Positions 26,248-35,086 of a stretch of DNA of 64,000 nt are shown here, piece by piece. The DNA is taken from contig NZ_CP133261.1 of NCBI RefSeq assembly GCF_030931715.1, positions 1,054,001 through 1,118,000 on the forward strand, read 5' to 3'. Each line of letters begins with the position of its first letter. Positions within the stretch are counted from its first letter, which is position 1. A program made the position numbers and the translations under genes. Below the pieces are notes generated by a model that was not told the DNA's origin, did no database searches, and worked only from the letters and a program-made list of their open reading frames with translations. The DNA comes from Tissierella sp. MB52-C2 (GTDB taxonomy: Bacteria; Bacillota; Clostridia; Tissierellales; Tissierellaceae).

Positions 26248-27198
26248 ATGTCGGCTAAAATAATTAAAAATATTTCTGAAGATTTAAATCTTCATTATGA
26301 TGAAAAAGGAAAAATTGCATATGGGTTATATAAAGGATATAAAGTAGTAATCCAAGAGCATAGAGAAGAACGTCGTTTTTATATTAACTTTCCTATAAAA
26401 CTAACTGAATTAAGTCAAAAAGAAGATTTAGAGAGGTTTATAGGTGAAGTATTAGAGAAGGAAAAATTTGTTTGGAAAGCATTCTATGAAGACTATTGTT
26501 TTAAAATACATTTAGTAAAAATAAATAAAGTAAAAAAAGATATGCCTAATATTATAGATACTTTAAATAAAGTAGAGGATTTTTTAAAAAGCAATTATTA
26601 TAAGCAATGTTGTGAATCTTGTGGAGAAGATATTGATACATCTGTTTATTTGATTAATAAAAACCCACTAGATATTTGTGAAAAATGTTATAAAGATATT
26701 ATAGATACCTTCCATGATGCACGAACTAATTTTAGAAATCAAAAAAGTAATATAGTAGCAGGAATAGTAGGGGCTTTTTTAGGCTCTTTATTAGGTGTTA
26801 TACTGTGGATTGTTGTTTATGCCATAGGGTATATTGCTGCTATATGTGGTATAGCTCTTGCAGTATGCACCCTTAAAGGCTATGAAAAACTAGGGGGTAA
26901 ATTAGATAAAGTAGGAATAGCTATAACAACACTTATCACTATAGTTATGGTGTTTGTTGCTAATTACCTTTCCCATGGGTATGATATTTATGCTGTATTT
27001 AAAGATACTGAAGGTATAAATATATTTGAAGGAATACGCTCAGTACGCTTTTTCTTGGAAGAAGTCAACGAATTTAGAAGCTCCTATTATGAGAATTTAA
27101 TAAAAGGCTATCTTTTTACTGCCTTTGGAGCTGGTTCTATGTTTATTAATACATATAGAACAAAGAGTTTTAGATGTAAAACTAGAAAATTAGATTAA
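26248..27198 (+). CDS. Zinc-ribbon membrane protein (paralogue of 39743)
   Basis: ATG 26248 has AGGGGGA before it and gives 316 residues. A soluble N-terminal part (1-125) leads to a zinc ribbon CCESCGEDI...DICEKC, then three or four membrane helices between about 170 and 245, and a final helix near 290. KYYKQCCESC and FEGIRSVRFFLEE are closely matched in the paralogue at 39743, which is frameshifted. I do not recognise a named family. It may be a membrane sensor or stress protein. A terminator follows. Confidence 0.72.
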   Translation: MSAKIIKNISEDLNLHYDEKGKIAYGLYKGYKVVIQEHREERRFYINFPIKLTELSQKEDLERFIGEVLEKEKFVWKAFYEDYCFKIHLVKINKVKKDMPNIIDTLNKVEDFLKSNYYKQCCESCGEDIDTSVYLINKNPLDICEKCYKDIIDTFHDARTNFRNQKSNIVAGIVGAFLGSLLGVILWIVVYAIGYIAAICGIALAVCTLKGYEKLGGKLDKVGIAITTLITIVMVFVANYLSHGYDIYAVFKDTEGINIFEGIRSVRFFLEEVNEFRSSYYENLIKGYLFTAFGAGSMFINTYRTKSFRCKTRKLD

Positions 27199-27237
27199 AC
27201 TTTAAAAATATATACAATCTTAGATAAAGAATACAAC

Positions 27238-27281
27238 GATAAATACCTTTATTCTCTAAAGAATAGAGGTATTTATTGTTG
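27238..27281 (+). terminator. Terminator after zinc-ribbon gene
   Basis: AAATACCTTTATTCT pairs with AATAGAGGTATTT around CTAAAG, then ATTGTTG. Confidence 0.65.
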
Positions 27282-27436
27282 TACGCCCAGCATGGGTGTA
27301 AACTAGAAAGAAAATATGAATTTACTATGCAAGAATAAAAAAAGTTTATGCTGTTTAAATCTTTAACAGATATAAGTATGAAACAGGTTAAACAGAGAAA
27401 TCAGTTTAGTCTATTTTGCATGTTCAAAATTAAATA

Positions 27437-27491
27437 GATAAAAAAATTCAAAACCTGCTAAAAAACACTTGATTTTTATTAGCAGGTTTTC
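27437..27491 (-). terminator. Terminator of the Crp/Fnr gene (minus strand)
   Basis: AAAACCTGCTAA and TTAGCAGGTTTT are inverted arms. Read on the minus strand they are followed by GAATTTTTTT, about 70 bases after the regulator's stop. Confidence 0.7.
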
Positions 27492-27556
27492 ATGCAAAAA
27501 AGGTGCTGATTTTTTATCATCAACACCAAATATTATAAAATCATTATTTCCAGTTT

Positions 27557-28237
27557 CTAGGTAGAGCAATTGCATCCGTAAGAACATAGATTAATTAAAT
27601 TATCCATATCTAAAACTTCAATACCATTCCTAGATGTACTTACAATATCCATAGCACGCAATTTTTTCAATACACGAGCTACTTCTAATCGTGTTTCTCC
27701 GATAATTTCACCTATTTCAGATTGAGTAAGTCGGATTCCTTTTCCCTGTAAATAGCTAGTATAAATATAAAGAAAATTACAGGTTTTAATAAAGGCTGTA
27801 TTGTAGGATAGATTAATTGATTCAAACATAAAAAGATTAGAATGACGAATGCAGTAGTCAGTCATAGCCATATGAAAATCAGGATTTTCTAACATTGCCT
27901 TATGGAATACTCTCGGAATTATTCTAATAGCTAGTACATCTGTTATGGCAGTTAGAACCAAAGCATCAGATTCGATTTTATACTCATTATCAGTGGGTCT
28001 ACATAAGGAATATGGAAGAATAGAATTCTTACCATGAAAACAAATGGTTTTTATAGCCCCTTCCTCATGAGTAAGTGATAGCTTAAAAATACCATTAAGC
28101 GTAAAATAAAGATATAAGTTTGGATTAATTGATGTGATCTCATATCCTTTTTTTAAATTACATTCTTCGCCCAAGCTGCGTAATAGTGATTCAAATTTAC
28201 TGAAATGATTTTCAAAATAATATTGTGGAAATCTCAT
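27557..28237 (-). CDS. Crp/Fnr-family regulator with C-terminal Cys cluster
   Basis: The protein has 226 residues. A cyclic-nucleotide-binding-like beta barrel (about 20-115) and a dimer helix lead to a winged helix with RLTQSEIGEIIGETRLEVARVLKKL. The last residues are LCSYGCNCST, three Cys in ten residues, outside the usual N-terminal Fnr iron-sulphur site. They could bind metal or sense redox state. GGAGG precedes the ATG. It faces away from the carboxylate operon at 28630, which it probably controls; no clear Fnr site (TTGAT-N4-ATCAA) was found. Confidence 0.82.
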   Translation of the reverse strand: MRFPQYYFENHFSKFESLLRSLGEECNLKKGYEITSINPNLYLYFTLNGIFKLSLTHEEGAIKTICFHGKNSILPYSLCRPTDNEYKIESDALVLTAITDVLAIRIIPRVFHKAMLENPDFHMAMTDYCIRHSNLFMFESINLSYNTAFIKTCNFLYIYTSYLQGKGIRLTQSEIGEIIGETRLEVARVLKKLRAMDIVSTSRNGIEVLDMDNLINLCSYGCNCST

Positions 28238-28629
28238 CTTTGGAACCTCCCGATTAGATTATATAATTGGAATAATGCAAGTTTTAAAGCAATGTATATT
28301 TATGAAACATACCAACAATTAGGTGCTTTCAATACTTCTATTTATAGGACATATGATATCATCAGAAGATTTTTTCGTCAAATAAGATTTTTATACACTG
28401 TGTATCATTTGATATAGAGAGCATTTTTAATATTCAATATAATTTAGCTATAAAGTTACTTTATTATATCCGACAAATAAAAGTCTCTTTAAAGCTGAGG
28501 AGAAAAATTATGATATTTCTTTTAAGCTTAAGAAACTTTTAGCACCAGGTGCAAGTAAGAATTAAGGACTTAGTTTTAATTTTAGAGAAGTTTAAACTGA
28601 GGAACAAATTATAAGGAGTGATTTTCTTA

Positions 28630-29904
28630 ATGGCAGGTATCTCGTTATTAGTATTAGTGGGAGCTATAGCATTAGGTGTTGCTTTTGGAAAGAATATAGG
28701 TATTATTTCTCTAGCAGCAGCCATGGTATTAGGCTTTTTTGGAGGAGTTACAGGTAGTGCAATTGTTGCTGGTTTTCCAACAGGACTATTTTTAAATTTA
28801 ACAGGAATGTTTTTCTTTTTCTCAATTGCCCAAAGTAATGGTTCATTAGAATTATTTTCTAAAAAGATGTTTAAAAAGATTTCATCTTTAGCGAAATTTT
28901 ATCCTCTTATGGTATTCTTAGTGTGTTTGTGTATAACCATAGTTGATCCAGGGGGACTGACAGTTTACACAGTTATGCCTTTAATCACAATGAGCATTGG
29001 ATCTTATATGGGGTATAGCCCTGTTATGATTGGTATCCTTGCAATCAGTGGAGCAAATGCAGGTATGATGACACCTGTAGGTGTATTTGGTAATACTGCC
29101 AATATTATTGTTTCAAATGCTGGATATCCAGATTATACATTCCCTATATTATTTAATGGAATGATTATGCATACCATTGTATCTATAGTGATTTATGTAT
29201 TATATAAAGGGTGGAAAATCAAGGATAATAGACTTAATAATACTTCAACTAACAATGTTTTTGAAGATATAAAGCCATTTAATACTAAGCAAAAAATTAC
29301 CTTAGTAGTTCTTGTTTGTATGATATTAAGCATAATGTTATTAAAAACCCATGCAGGACTTACTGCCTTCGTATTTAGTTTAGTATTACTTATAGCAAAC
29401 TGTGCCGATGAAAAAGCAGCCTTTGCAGGTACACCTTGGGAGGCAATATTCCTATGTGTTGGCATCGGATGTTTACTGAATATAGTTGATATTTTAGGTG
29501 GCTTAACATTAATGGCAGACTTATTTGCATCGATCGCTACAAGATGGACTGCGGCACCTATTTTAGGATTTACGTCTTCAGTAATGTCATTTTTCTCTTT
29601 AGCTATTGCGGGACCTATACCTACACTAATTCCTACAGTTGCTCAGGTAAATGCAAGTATCGGAAATGTATTTCATCCATTAGAATTAATCAGTGCAATT
29701 ATAAATGGTGGATTTACTGCTACTATAAGTCCTTTATCTATGGGTGGAGCTATGATTTTAGCAGCTTATGACCAACTTTTTAAACCTGATGTTTCTGAGA
29801 AAAACAAACTCTTTAGAACATTACTTTTATCTGCTATTACTATTTCAATTATCGCTGCAATATTAGCGAATACAGGTATATATAGAATTCTAATAAACGA
29901 ATAG
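28630..29904 (+). CDS. MatC/dicarboxylate-type permease
   Basis: ATG 28630 (AAGGAG eleven bases before) gives 424 residues with about eleven membrane helices. The first 140 residues fit the MatC N-terminal family, and MMTPVGVFGNTANIIVSNAG and SPLSMGGAMILAAY are half-site loops as in ion-coupled carboxylate carriers. It heads an operon with a DUF6282 hydrolase, a cupin and an HpcH/HpaI aldolase, so it likely imports a dicarboxylate or hydroxy acid for breakdown. An in-frame GTG at 28618 overlaps the ribosome site. Confidence 0.82.
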   Translation: MAGISLLVLVGAIALGVAFGKNIGIISLAAAMVLGFFGGVTGSAIVAGFPTGLFLNLTGMFFFFSIAQSNGSLELFSKKMFKKISSLAKFYPLMVFLVCLCITIVDPGGLTVYTVMPLITMSIGSYMGYSPVMIGILAISGANAGMMTPVGVFGNTANIIVSNAGYPDYTFPILFNGMIMHTIVSIVIYVLYKGWKIKDNRLNNTSTNNVFEDIKPFNTKQKITLVVLVCMILSIMLLKTHAGLTAFVFSLVLLIANCADEKAAFAGTPWEAIFLCVGIGCLLNIVDILGGLTLMADLFASIATRWTAAPILGFTSSVMSFFSLAIAGPIPTLIPTVAQVNASIGNVFHPLELISAIINGGFTATISPLSMGGAMILAAYDQLFKPDVSEKNKLFRTLLLSAITISIIAAILANTGIYRILINE

Positions 29905-29930
29905 TACTAGAATCAAAGGAGGAATTTATT

Positions 29931-30806
29931 ATGGATAGAAAAATTTTAGAAGGAATCATTGATATGCACGTTCACTGTGGACCATCTATAGCTAGTAGAG
30001 AGCTAGATGCAGCAGATATGCTAAAGGAAGCTGAAGCAGCAGGATATGCAGGATTTTTGGTAAAGGATCATTACTTCCCAAGTATGCTTGGAACTAAAAT
30101 GGTAGAAAAGCATTTAGGAAATGGAACATGTAAGGTATATGGAAGTATGTGCTTAAATAACTCCATGGGACTTTTCAACCTAAAGGCATTAGATACTGCA
30201 AGACAAATGGATGCAAAAATAGTATACTTCCCAACAGTTTCAACAAAGAAACACATAGATGACCACCAAAGCAAAGGATTCGTTGGTGGTGGAAAATCAA
30301 AGATTGATGAAGAACCAGTTTCTTACGTTGATGAAGATGGAAATATGGATCCAGCTGCTATTGAATGTTTAAAATATATGGCAGAACATGATATGGTTTT
30401 AGGAACAGGTCATGGTACACTTTGGGAAGTTGATCACTTAGTTAAAAAAGCAGTGGAATTAGGAGTTAAGAGAATCTTAGTAAATCACCCACACTATAAT
30501 GTTGGTGCATCCTATGAGGATATGAAGAGATGGACAGATTTAGGTGCTTATATTGAATTAAACGTATGTGTTTTTGTTGGTGGTTCAAAGATTGGAAATG
30601 TTGAAGATGCTGTTTTCAAAAAAATTATGGATATTGTAGGCGTTGATCGTATTATTATGGATACAGATTTGGGACAAGTTAACAATGGTTCTCCAGTAGA
30701 AGGTATGTTTAATTATATTAATTTATTAGAAAGAGAATTTGGTGTTACAGAAGAAGAAATTAATACAATGACAAAGGTTAATCCAGTTAAATTATTTAAT
30801 CTTTAA
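29931..30806 (+). CDS. DUF6282/amidohydrolase-superfamily protein
   Basis: The protein has 291 residues with a TIM-barrel metal-hydrolase pattern: DMHVHCGPS gives the His-x-His, LVKDHYF, GTGHGT and NHPHYN give further ligands, and MDTDLGQ the late Asp. AAAGGAGGAA precedes the ATG, 26 bases after the permease stop. A long insert (FVGGGKSKIDEEPVSYVDE) lies near 115-140. It should hydrolyse or isomerise the imported compound or an intermediate. The precise reaction is unknown. Confidence 0.78.
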   Translation: MDRKILEGIIDMHVHCGPSIASRELDAADMLKEAEAAGYAGFLVKDHYFPSMLGTKMVEKHLGNGTCKVYGSMCLNNSMGLFNLKALDTARQMDAKIVYFPTVSTKKHIDDHQSKGFVGGGKSKIDEEPVSYVDEDGNMDPAAIECLKYMAEHDMVLGTGHGTLWEVDHLVKKAVELGVKRILVNHPHYNVGASYEDMKRWTDLGAYIELNVCVFVGGSKIGNVEDAVFKKIMDIVGVDRIIMDTDLGQVNNGSPVEGMFNYINLLEREFGVTEEEINTMTKVNPVKLFNL

Positions 30807-30927
30807 TATTAATATAGAGACTTTTATTTTTAAATAGATATTAGTTAGTAGTACAGGCGATAAGCTTTATATATGTAGATTCATTATTTTTAATATAAAA
30901 CACATTTAATTAATGGAGGTAATGAAA

Positions 30928-31308
30928 ATGGCAAGAATAGAATCAGGAAATTGGAACAATTTACCTTGGCAAGAGGTAAGAGAAGGAATAACAAGAGTAG
31001 TTTTTGGTATGGGTGCAGACAATATTAACTGTACACTTAACAGAGTTGAAAATGGAAATGAAGTAAATCCACATTCACATCCAGACAATGAGCAAGTTGC
31101 ATTACTTTTAGAAGGAGAATGTGATTACTATGTTGATGGAGTAGCATATAGATTAACACCTGGTTCATGGGTAACTGTTCCAAAGGGAGTAGAACACTAC
31201 ATTCATGTATATGATAGCCCAGTTCCATGTATGCAAATGGATATTTTCTACCCAATAAGACCAGAATACATTGAATCTTATAGCAAATATTTAGAAGAAA
31301 ATAAATAA
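30928..31308 (+). CDS. Single-domain cupin
   Basis: ATG 30928 has GGAGG nine bases upstream and gives 126 residues. The metal site is NPHSHPDNEQVALLLEGE (two His, Glu or Gln) and VPKGVEHYIHV (third His). No fusion or signal peptide. Small cupins in sugar-acid operons act as isomerases or lyases such as dehydrolases or KdgF-like enzymes. Here it sits between the hydrolase and the aldolase. Confidence 0.82.
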   Translation: MARIESGNWNNLPWQEVREGITRVVFGMGADNINCTLNRVENGNEVNPHSHPDNEQVALLLEGECDYYVDGVAYRLTPGSWVTVPKGVEHYIHVYDSPVPCMQMDIFYPIRPEYIESYSKYLEENK

Positions 31309-31319
31309 TAATTTAATTC

Positions 31320-31349
31320 TGCTGAGTTGGTTTTATAATTAGCTCAGCA
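31320..31349 (+). promoter_or_regulatory. Intercistronic hairpin
   Basis: TGCTGAG and CTCAGCA are separated by 16 bases between the cupin and aldolase genes. The lack of a T-run suggests mRNA processing or stability rather than full termination. Confidence 0.5.
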
Positions 31350-31407
31350 ATATTAATAATAAGTAGACTTTAGATAATATATTATATAAAGGGATAGGAG
31401 CTATTTT

Positions 31408-32184
31408 ATGAAAATGCGTAACTTAGTTAAGGAAAAACTAGAAGATAAAGGATATGTTCTAGGAGCCTTTGCTGCATCTGGTTCACCTACCAATGCAGAA
31501 ATTCTAGGAATTAATAATTTTGATTTCATTTTAATTGATATGGAACATGCACAAACAAATATGGAAACTATGGTGGATATGATTAGAGCATCTGAACTAT
31601 ACGAAATGGCACCTTTAGTTCGTGTTTATGATCCAGCCGATGGACCAATGATGGCACGGATGTTAGATGTAGGTGTACATGGTTTAATGATTCCCATGGT
31701 TGAAACTCCAGAACATGCAAAATATATTATAGATAATGTTAAGATTGCACCCCTTGGAAAAAGAGGCATAGGGGTAGGTCGTGGTCCTCGTTGGGGATGG
31801 TACCAAGATTATAACAAGGGAGAATGCAATGAGAATACTTATGTTATAATGCAATGTGAAACGAGAAAAGGTGTTGAAAATATTGATGAAATATGTGCAA
31901 CACCGGGTCTTGACTGTATATTTATAGGAACAGCTGATTTATCACAGGATATGGGATGCTTAGGAGATATGAAAAATCCTGAACTTACAGAAGCTATAGA
32001 TAGGGTATTGAAAAGTTGCGAAAAACACAATATTGTTCCTGGTATCGTTACAGGTTCACAAGAAGAAGCAACAATGAGAATTAAACAAGGATTTAAATTT
32101 GTAACTATTATGAATGATCTTGGATTTTTTAGAGCACAAAGTAAAAATCTAATTGATAATGTTAGAAAAAGTATTTCTGAATAA
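31408..32184 (+). CDS. HpcH/HpaI-family aldolase
   Basis: The protein has 258 residues. LIDMEHAQTNMETM, RVYDPADGPMMARMLD, MIPMVET, KRGIGVGRGPRWGW, MQCETRKGVEN and FIGTADLSQDMG are the family's active-site stretches, including the Arg that binds the carboxylate and the Glu/Asp metal ligands. These class II enzymes split 2-keto-3-deoxy or 4-hydroxy-2-keto acids into pyruvate and an aldehyde. GGGATAGGAG lies before the ATG. It is the last gene of the carboxylate operon. The substrate cannot be read from the sequence. Confidence 0.88.
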   Translation: MKMRNLVKEKLEDKGYVLGAFAASGSPTNAEILGINNFDFILIDMEHAQTNMETMVDMIRASELYEMAPLVRVYDPADGPMMARMLDVGVHGLMIPMVETPEHAKYIIDNVKIAPLGKRGIGVGRGPRWGWYQDYNKGECNENTYVIMQCETRKGVENIDEICATPGLDCIFIGTADLSQDMGCLGDMKNPELTEAIDRVLKSCEKHNIVPGIVTGSQEEATMRIKQGFKFVTIMNDLGFFRAQSKNLIDNVRKSISE

Positions 32185-32270
32185 ACGTATTTTAAGCAGT
32201 ATGACTATAATTTTGTAGAAGATAGGTAATAGGTTTAAATAATTTTAATAAAGGACATCTGACAATAATG

Positions 32271-32570
32271 TGACCCCAAAAAGTTAGACTTTTTTCCAGA
32301 GTAGAAATTGATAATGTTTCTACTCTGGTTTTTATTTGTGTTTCTGTAGCTAATTGTTTCCTATTTTAGCGAAAGATGGCTGTCAAGAGCAGAAGCGAAG
32401 CGTCTCTTGATTGACAGTTATCGCTAAAATATAATTATCTAAGCTGCAGAATGCAATTTCCTATAATCTATAGGACTTACCCAACCTAATTTTTCCTTAA
32501 TTCGTTTTTCATTACTTTGCCAAATTAAACAGACCCCTTAGTTAGATTTGTGGTCTAACTTTTGGGGGTC
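32271..32570 (-). mobile_element. Shrunken IS3-family element (about 300 bp, non-autonomous)
   Basis: The left end GACCCCAAAAAGTTAGAC and the right end GTCTAACTTTTGGGGGTC are inverted repeats. Inside, the minus strand reads RIKEKLGWVSPIDYRKLHSA, the last 20-odd residues of an IS3-group transposase. The rest is deleted. A long hairpin lies at 32372-32430 (TAGCGA...TCGCTA arms with TGTCAA pairs). The element is now MITE-like: it has ends but no enzyme. Confidence 0.75.
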
Positions 32571-32597
32571 GGCTCATAACCTAGAGTCTTTTACCTT

Positions 32598-33030
32598 TGT
32601 AGGCAATGCCGACCTATTGCCTACCGTGGCTAAGTTGTATTAAAATCCAATAAGGTGTAATATAATACGACAAAACAAACAAACTCCTTAAAGTCCTTAC
32701 ATTTGCTAACATAATAAAATATGTTAAGTTATAGTAAACCACAATAAGCTATTTCAATCAAACATACGGGGCACGTTGAGAGTATAATTCTGATGACGTA
32801 TTGTGGTGATAAGGAGAAAAATAGGGCTTGACCACAACATATAGTGGTTTAGGGGCTAAAATTGGGTCAAAAAACAGTGAAAAAACACCGTTTTTTGACC
32901 CTTAAATATAGGGTGTTTTATAGATGATATATGGTAATTTGAGTGATGACAGATAAAAATTGGAAATATTAGGTTGATAAATGGATAGATGATTTATATA
33001 CTATAGATGAACATAAGTAGATAATAACGT
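32598..33030. repeat. Gene-free stretch with hairpin and dispersed repeats C and D
   Basis: GTAGGCAAT and ATTGCCTAC form a hairpin at 32598-32625. Repeat C lies at 32778-32885. Repeat D (about 32860-33025) has the strong hairpin GGGTCAAAAAAC with GTTTTTTGACCC and ends near ACTATAGATGAACA; it recurs at 46975-47175. No gene is seen before 33085. Confidence 0.65.
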
Positions 33031-33084
33031 CATAGTAGTAGAATTATCTTTAAGAATAAAACTTTATATTTTGGGAGGCTAAGA

Positions 33085-33312
33085 ATGAAAAAGTTTATTG
33101 ATTTTTTAGAAAGACTGGAAGAGAATAAAATTTACTATTCTTTAGATAAAATAAGAAATGATTATATAATGGTTGATATTGCAGTTCCAGGTGAACGATG
33201 GGAAGTTGAGTTCGCTACTGATGGTAACATTGTTGTGGAGAGATTTAGGAGTATCGGAGATGTAGAAGGTGAAGAGGCGATAAAAGATTTATTTGATAAT
33301 TTCTCAGATTAA
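33085..33312 (+). CDS. Small acidic protein, unknown
   Basis: The protein has 75 residues, soluble and acidic, with GGGAGG before the ATG. The alternation FIDFLERLEEN, IMVDIAVPGERWEVEFATDG suggests helix then sheet, as in small immunity-type proteins of toxin systems. No toxin gene is present. It directly follows repeat D and starts a run of small repeat-separated genes. Confidence 0.62.
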   Translation: MKKFIDFLERLEENKIYYSLDKIRNDYIMVDIAVPGERWEVEFATDGNIVVERFRSIGDVEGEEAIKDLFDNFSD

Positions 33313-33402
33313 ATATTTTAAATTATATGTACATCATTAGTATTATCTGTTATGGTGGTATCTTTTAATTCACTATAAGTTGTTTTATTAGGAGGTTATT
33401 AT

Positions 33403-33597
33403 ATGGAAAAAGAATTTGAAATTGCTGGAGCAGTATCTGTACCAGAAGAATTATCTTATGATGAATTTTGGCATACATTCATAAATTTTATCGAATCAAA
33501 TAATTGGTCATTTGGTGGGGGCATAAATGAAATAATAGATGGTTATTACATCAATGAAGATGGAACAAAAGGTAAACATGTATTTGATGACAGATAA
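33403..33597 (+). CDS. Small protein, unknown
   Basis: The protein has 64 residues and TTAGGAGG before the ATG. It is acidic and aromatic-rich (YDEFWHTFINFIESNNWSFGGG). No membrane segment or signal. It lies between the gene at 33085 and the first copy of the 33607 repeat. It resembles short immunity-like or accessory proteins, but no family is claimed. Confidence 0.6.
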   Translation: MEKEFEIAGAVSVPEELSYDEFWHTFINFIESNNWSFGGGINEIIDGYYINEDGTKGKHVFDDR

Positions 33598-33606
33598 TAT
33601 TTAGTT

Positions 33607-33800
33607 AGTGAACATCATTTATATTAAACGTCATAATTATTAAAATTAAATATTTAGTAAAGATACCGTATTATTCAGAAATGAATTTTACGGTATTTTT
33701 TATGTCACATAACAAGAAAGATGCGACATAACTATTAAAAATGAAGAGGCAAACATTGTACATTGAAAACTGAATAATACGGTATTAAAAAGTAATGTTG
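33607..33800. repeat. Cassette-spacer repeat, copy 1, with terminator
   Basis: It is about 90 percent alike to 34217-34400. An intrinsic terminator (ATACCGTA at 33663-33670 with TACGGTAT at 33689-33696, then TTTTT) sits inside. A third arm, CTGAATAATACGGTAT at 33770-33785, is a perfect complement of the terminator's left part ATACCGTATTATTCAG, so two folds exclude each other. Confidence 0.78.
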
Positions 33801-33912
33801 TCATAAGTATATTGGTGATATATGGTATAATTGACATATAAGTAGAAAAAGATGACTTAAGAAAGCCAAAAAATACTTAATGAACAGTAGTTTGAATTTG
33901 AAAGGAGAATAT

Positions 33913-34188
33913 ATGGTAGAACAAATTAATGATAACAATAAAAACACACTATTGATTTTAAATCTTGATAAACTGCATACAACTGACTTGGGGGTAGAAC
34001 GAATTAAAAGAAATCTATGTTTAGAGGTAGAAGATGTTGTCAATTGGTGTAGGCAAAGAATTCAAGAATCTAATAGTAGTATAGCTAGGAGAGGTAAAAA
34101 CTGGTATATTAAAACAGCTGATTCTGAGATAACAGTGAATGCTTCAAGCTATACGATAATTACTGCTCATAAGTTAAAAAATAAATAA
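33913..34188 (+). CDS. DUF3781 protein
   Basis: ATG 33913 (AAAGGAGA before it) gives 91 residues. NLDKLHTTDLGVERIKRNL, VEDVVNWCRQRI and ITVNASSYTIITAHK are the family hallmarks as I recall them. The family is small, soluble and without known function. An in-frame ATG at 33880 lacks a ribosome site. It is flanked on both sides by the spacer repeats at 33607 and 34217. Confidence 0.75.
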   Translation: MVEQINDNNKNTLLILNLDKLHTTDLGVERIKRNLCLEVEDVVNWCRQRIQESNSSIARRGKNWYIKTADSEITVNASSYTIITAHKLKNK

Positions 34189-34216
34189 ATTTCACTTTGT
34201 AGATTTGAAATAAGTT

Positions 34217-34400
34217 GATGAACATAGTTCTTATTAAACGTCATAATTATTAAAATTAAATATTTAGTAAAAATACCGTATTATTCAGAAATGAATTTTA
34301 CGGTATTTTTTATGTCGCATAACAAGTAAGATGTGACGTAGCTATTGAAAATGAAGGTGCAAGTATTGTACATTGAAAACTGAATAATACGGTATTAAAA
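34217..34400. repeat. Cassette-spacer repeat, copy 2, with terminator
   Basis: It repeats 33607-33800 at an offset of about 610 bases. The terminator arms are at 34273-34280 and 34299-34306, the third arm at 34380-34395. Base changes keep all three arms intact. Confidence 0.78.
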
Positions 34401-34562
34401 AATAAAAATATTTACCATAATATACCAAGTAGATTCATTATATATGTTATAATATCCATATAAGTAATTCGTAATAGTAGGTAATGGTGACTTAATATAT
34501 GGGTTTTGACTATAGAGACAGGAGGGATATAAATAGGAGATTATATAGGAGATTTAAGAAAA

Positions 34563-35012
34563 ATGATAGGTACGAGACCGGTAATTATGTGTGGGGCAAA
34601 TGTAATTCTTTTAAATGAACAACACCAGATTTTATTACATCATAGGGTTGACAGAGACTGGTGGGGATTACCAGGTGGAGCAATGGAACTCGGCGAAAGT
34701 TTGGAGCAAACAGCATGTAGAGAGGTTCTTGAAGAAGTTGGTTTACATTGTAGGAATCTGAAACTTTTTAACATTTATTCAGGAGAAGAATTATATTACA
34801 AGTATCCTGATGGGAATGAAGTTTATAACGTTACTGCGACGTATTTATGCAAAGAGTATTCTGGACAGATAGTCGTTGATTTAAGCGAAGGACGAGATGC
34901 AAAGTTCTTTTCATTGGAGGATATACCAGCAAACTTAAGTTCAACAATTAAAGGAATTATAGAGGAGTTTCTTAGTAGATATAACGAATTGAAATCACAA
35001 GGAATAATTTAA
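34563..35012 (+). CDS. NUDIX hydrolase
   Basis: The protein has 149 residues from ATG 34563. The NUDIX box is GGAMELGESLEQTACREVLEEVGL, cutting nucleoside diphosphate-linked compounds with metal held by its Glu residues. Family members usually begin about ten residues earlier (x-YIxDLRKxxGTRP). Here the frame reads IGDYIGDLRKM from an ATA at 34533, and AGGAGG sits at 34520-34525, exactly placed for that codon. So the ancestral start was probably ATG at 34533, now ATA. Whether ATA is used or translation begins at 34563 is unknown. Confidence 0.85.
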   Translation: MIGTRPVIMCGANVILLNEQHQILLHHRVDRDWWGLPGGAMELGESLEQTACREVLEEVGLHCRNLKLFNIYSGEELYYKYPDGNEVYNVTATYLCKEYSGQIVVDLSEGRDAKFFSLEDIPANLSSTIKGIIEEFLSRYNELKSQGII

Positions 35013-35086
35013 CCTTATATCAGAAATCTTATGAACTTAATTTAGGATATATGTTTAGACGGAGAGGTTGGATTGTCAACACTAAA

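Noticed and set aside
28340-28362. ATGATATCAT palindrome as an Fnr/Crp operator
   Set aside because: It lacks the TTGAT or TGTGA half-sites, and such short AT palindromes are common here.
33750-33785. ACATTGAAAACTGAATAAT resembles rRNA spacer sequence
   Set aside because: No 16S, 23S, 5S or tRNA sequence is nearby; the likeness is limited to a short A-rich motif.
33607-34400. Repeats considered as a CRISPR array
   Set aside because: There are only two long copies 610 bases apart with a gene between, no short regular spacers and no cas genes.
32598-35012. Classical integron
   Set aside because: No tyrosine integrase and no attC core (RYYYAAC/GTTRRRY) at the gene borders.
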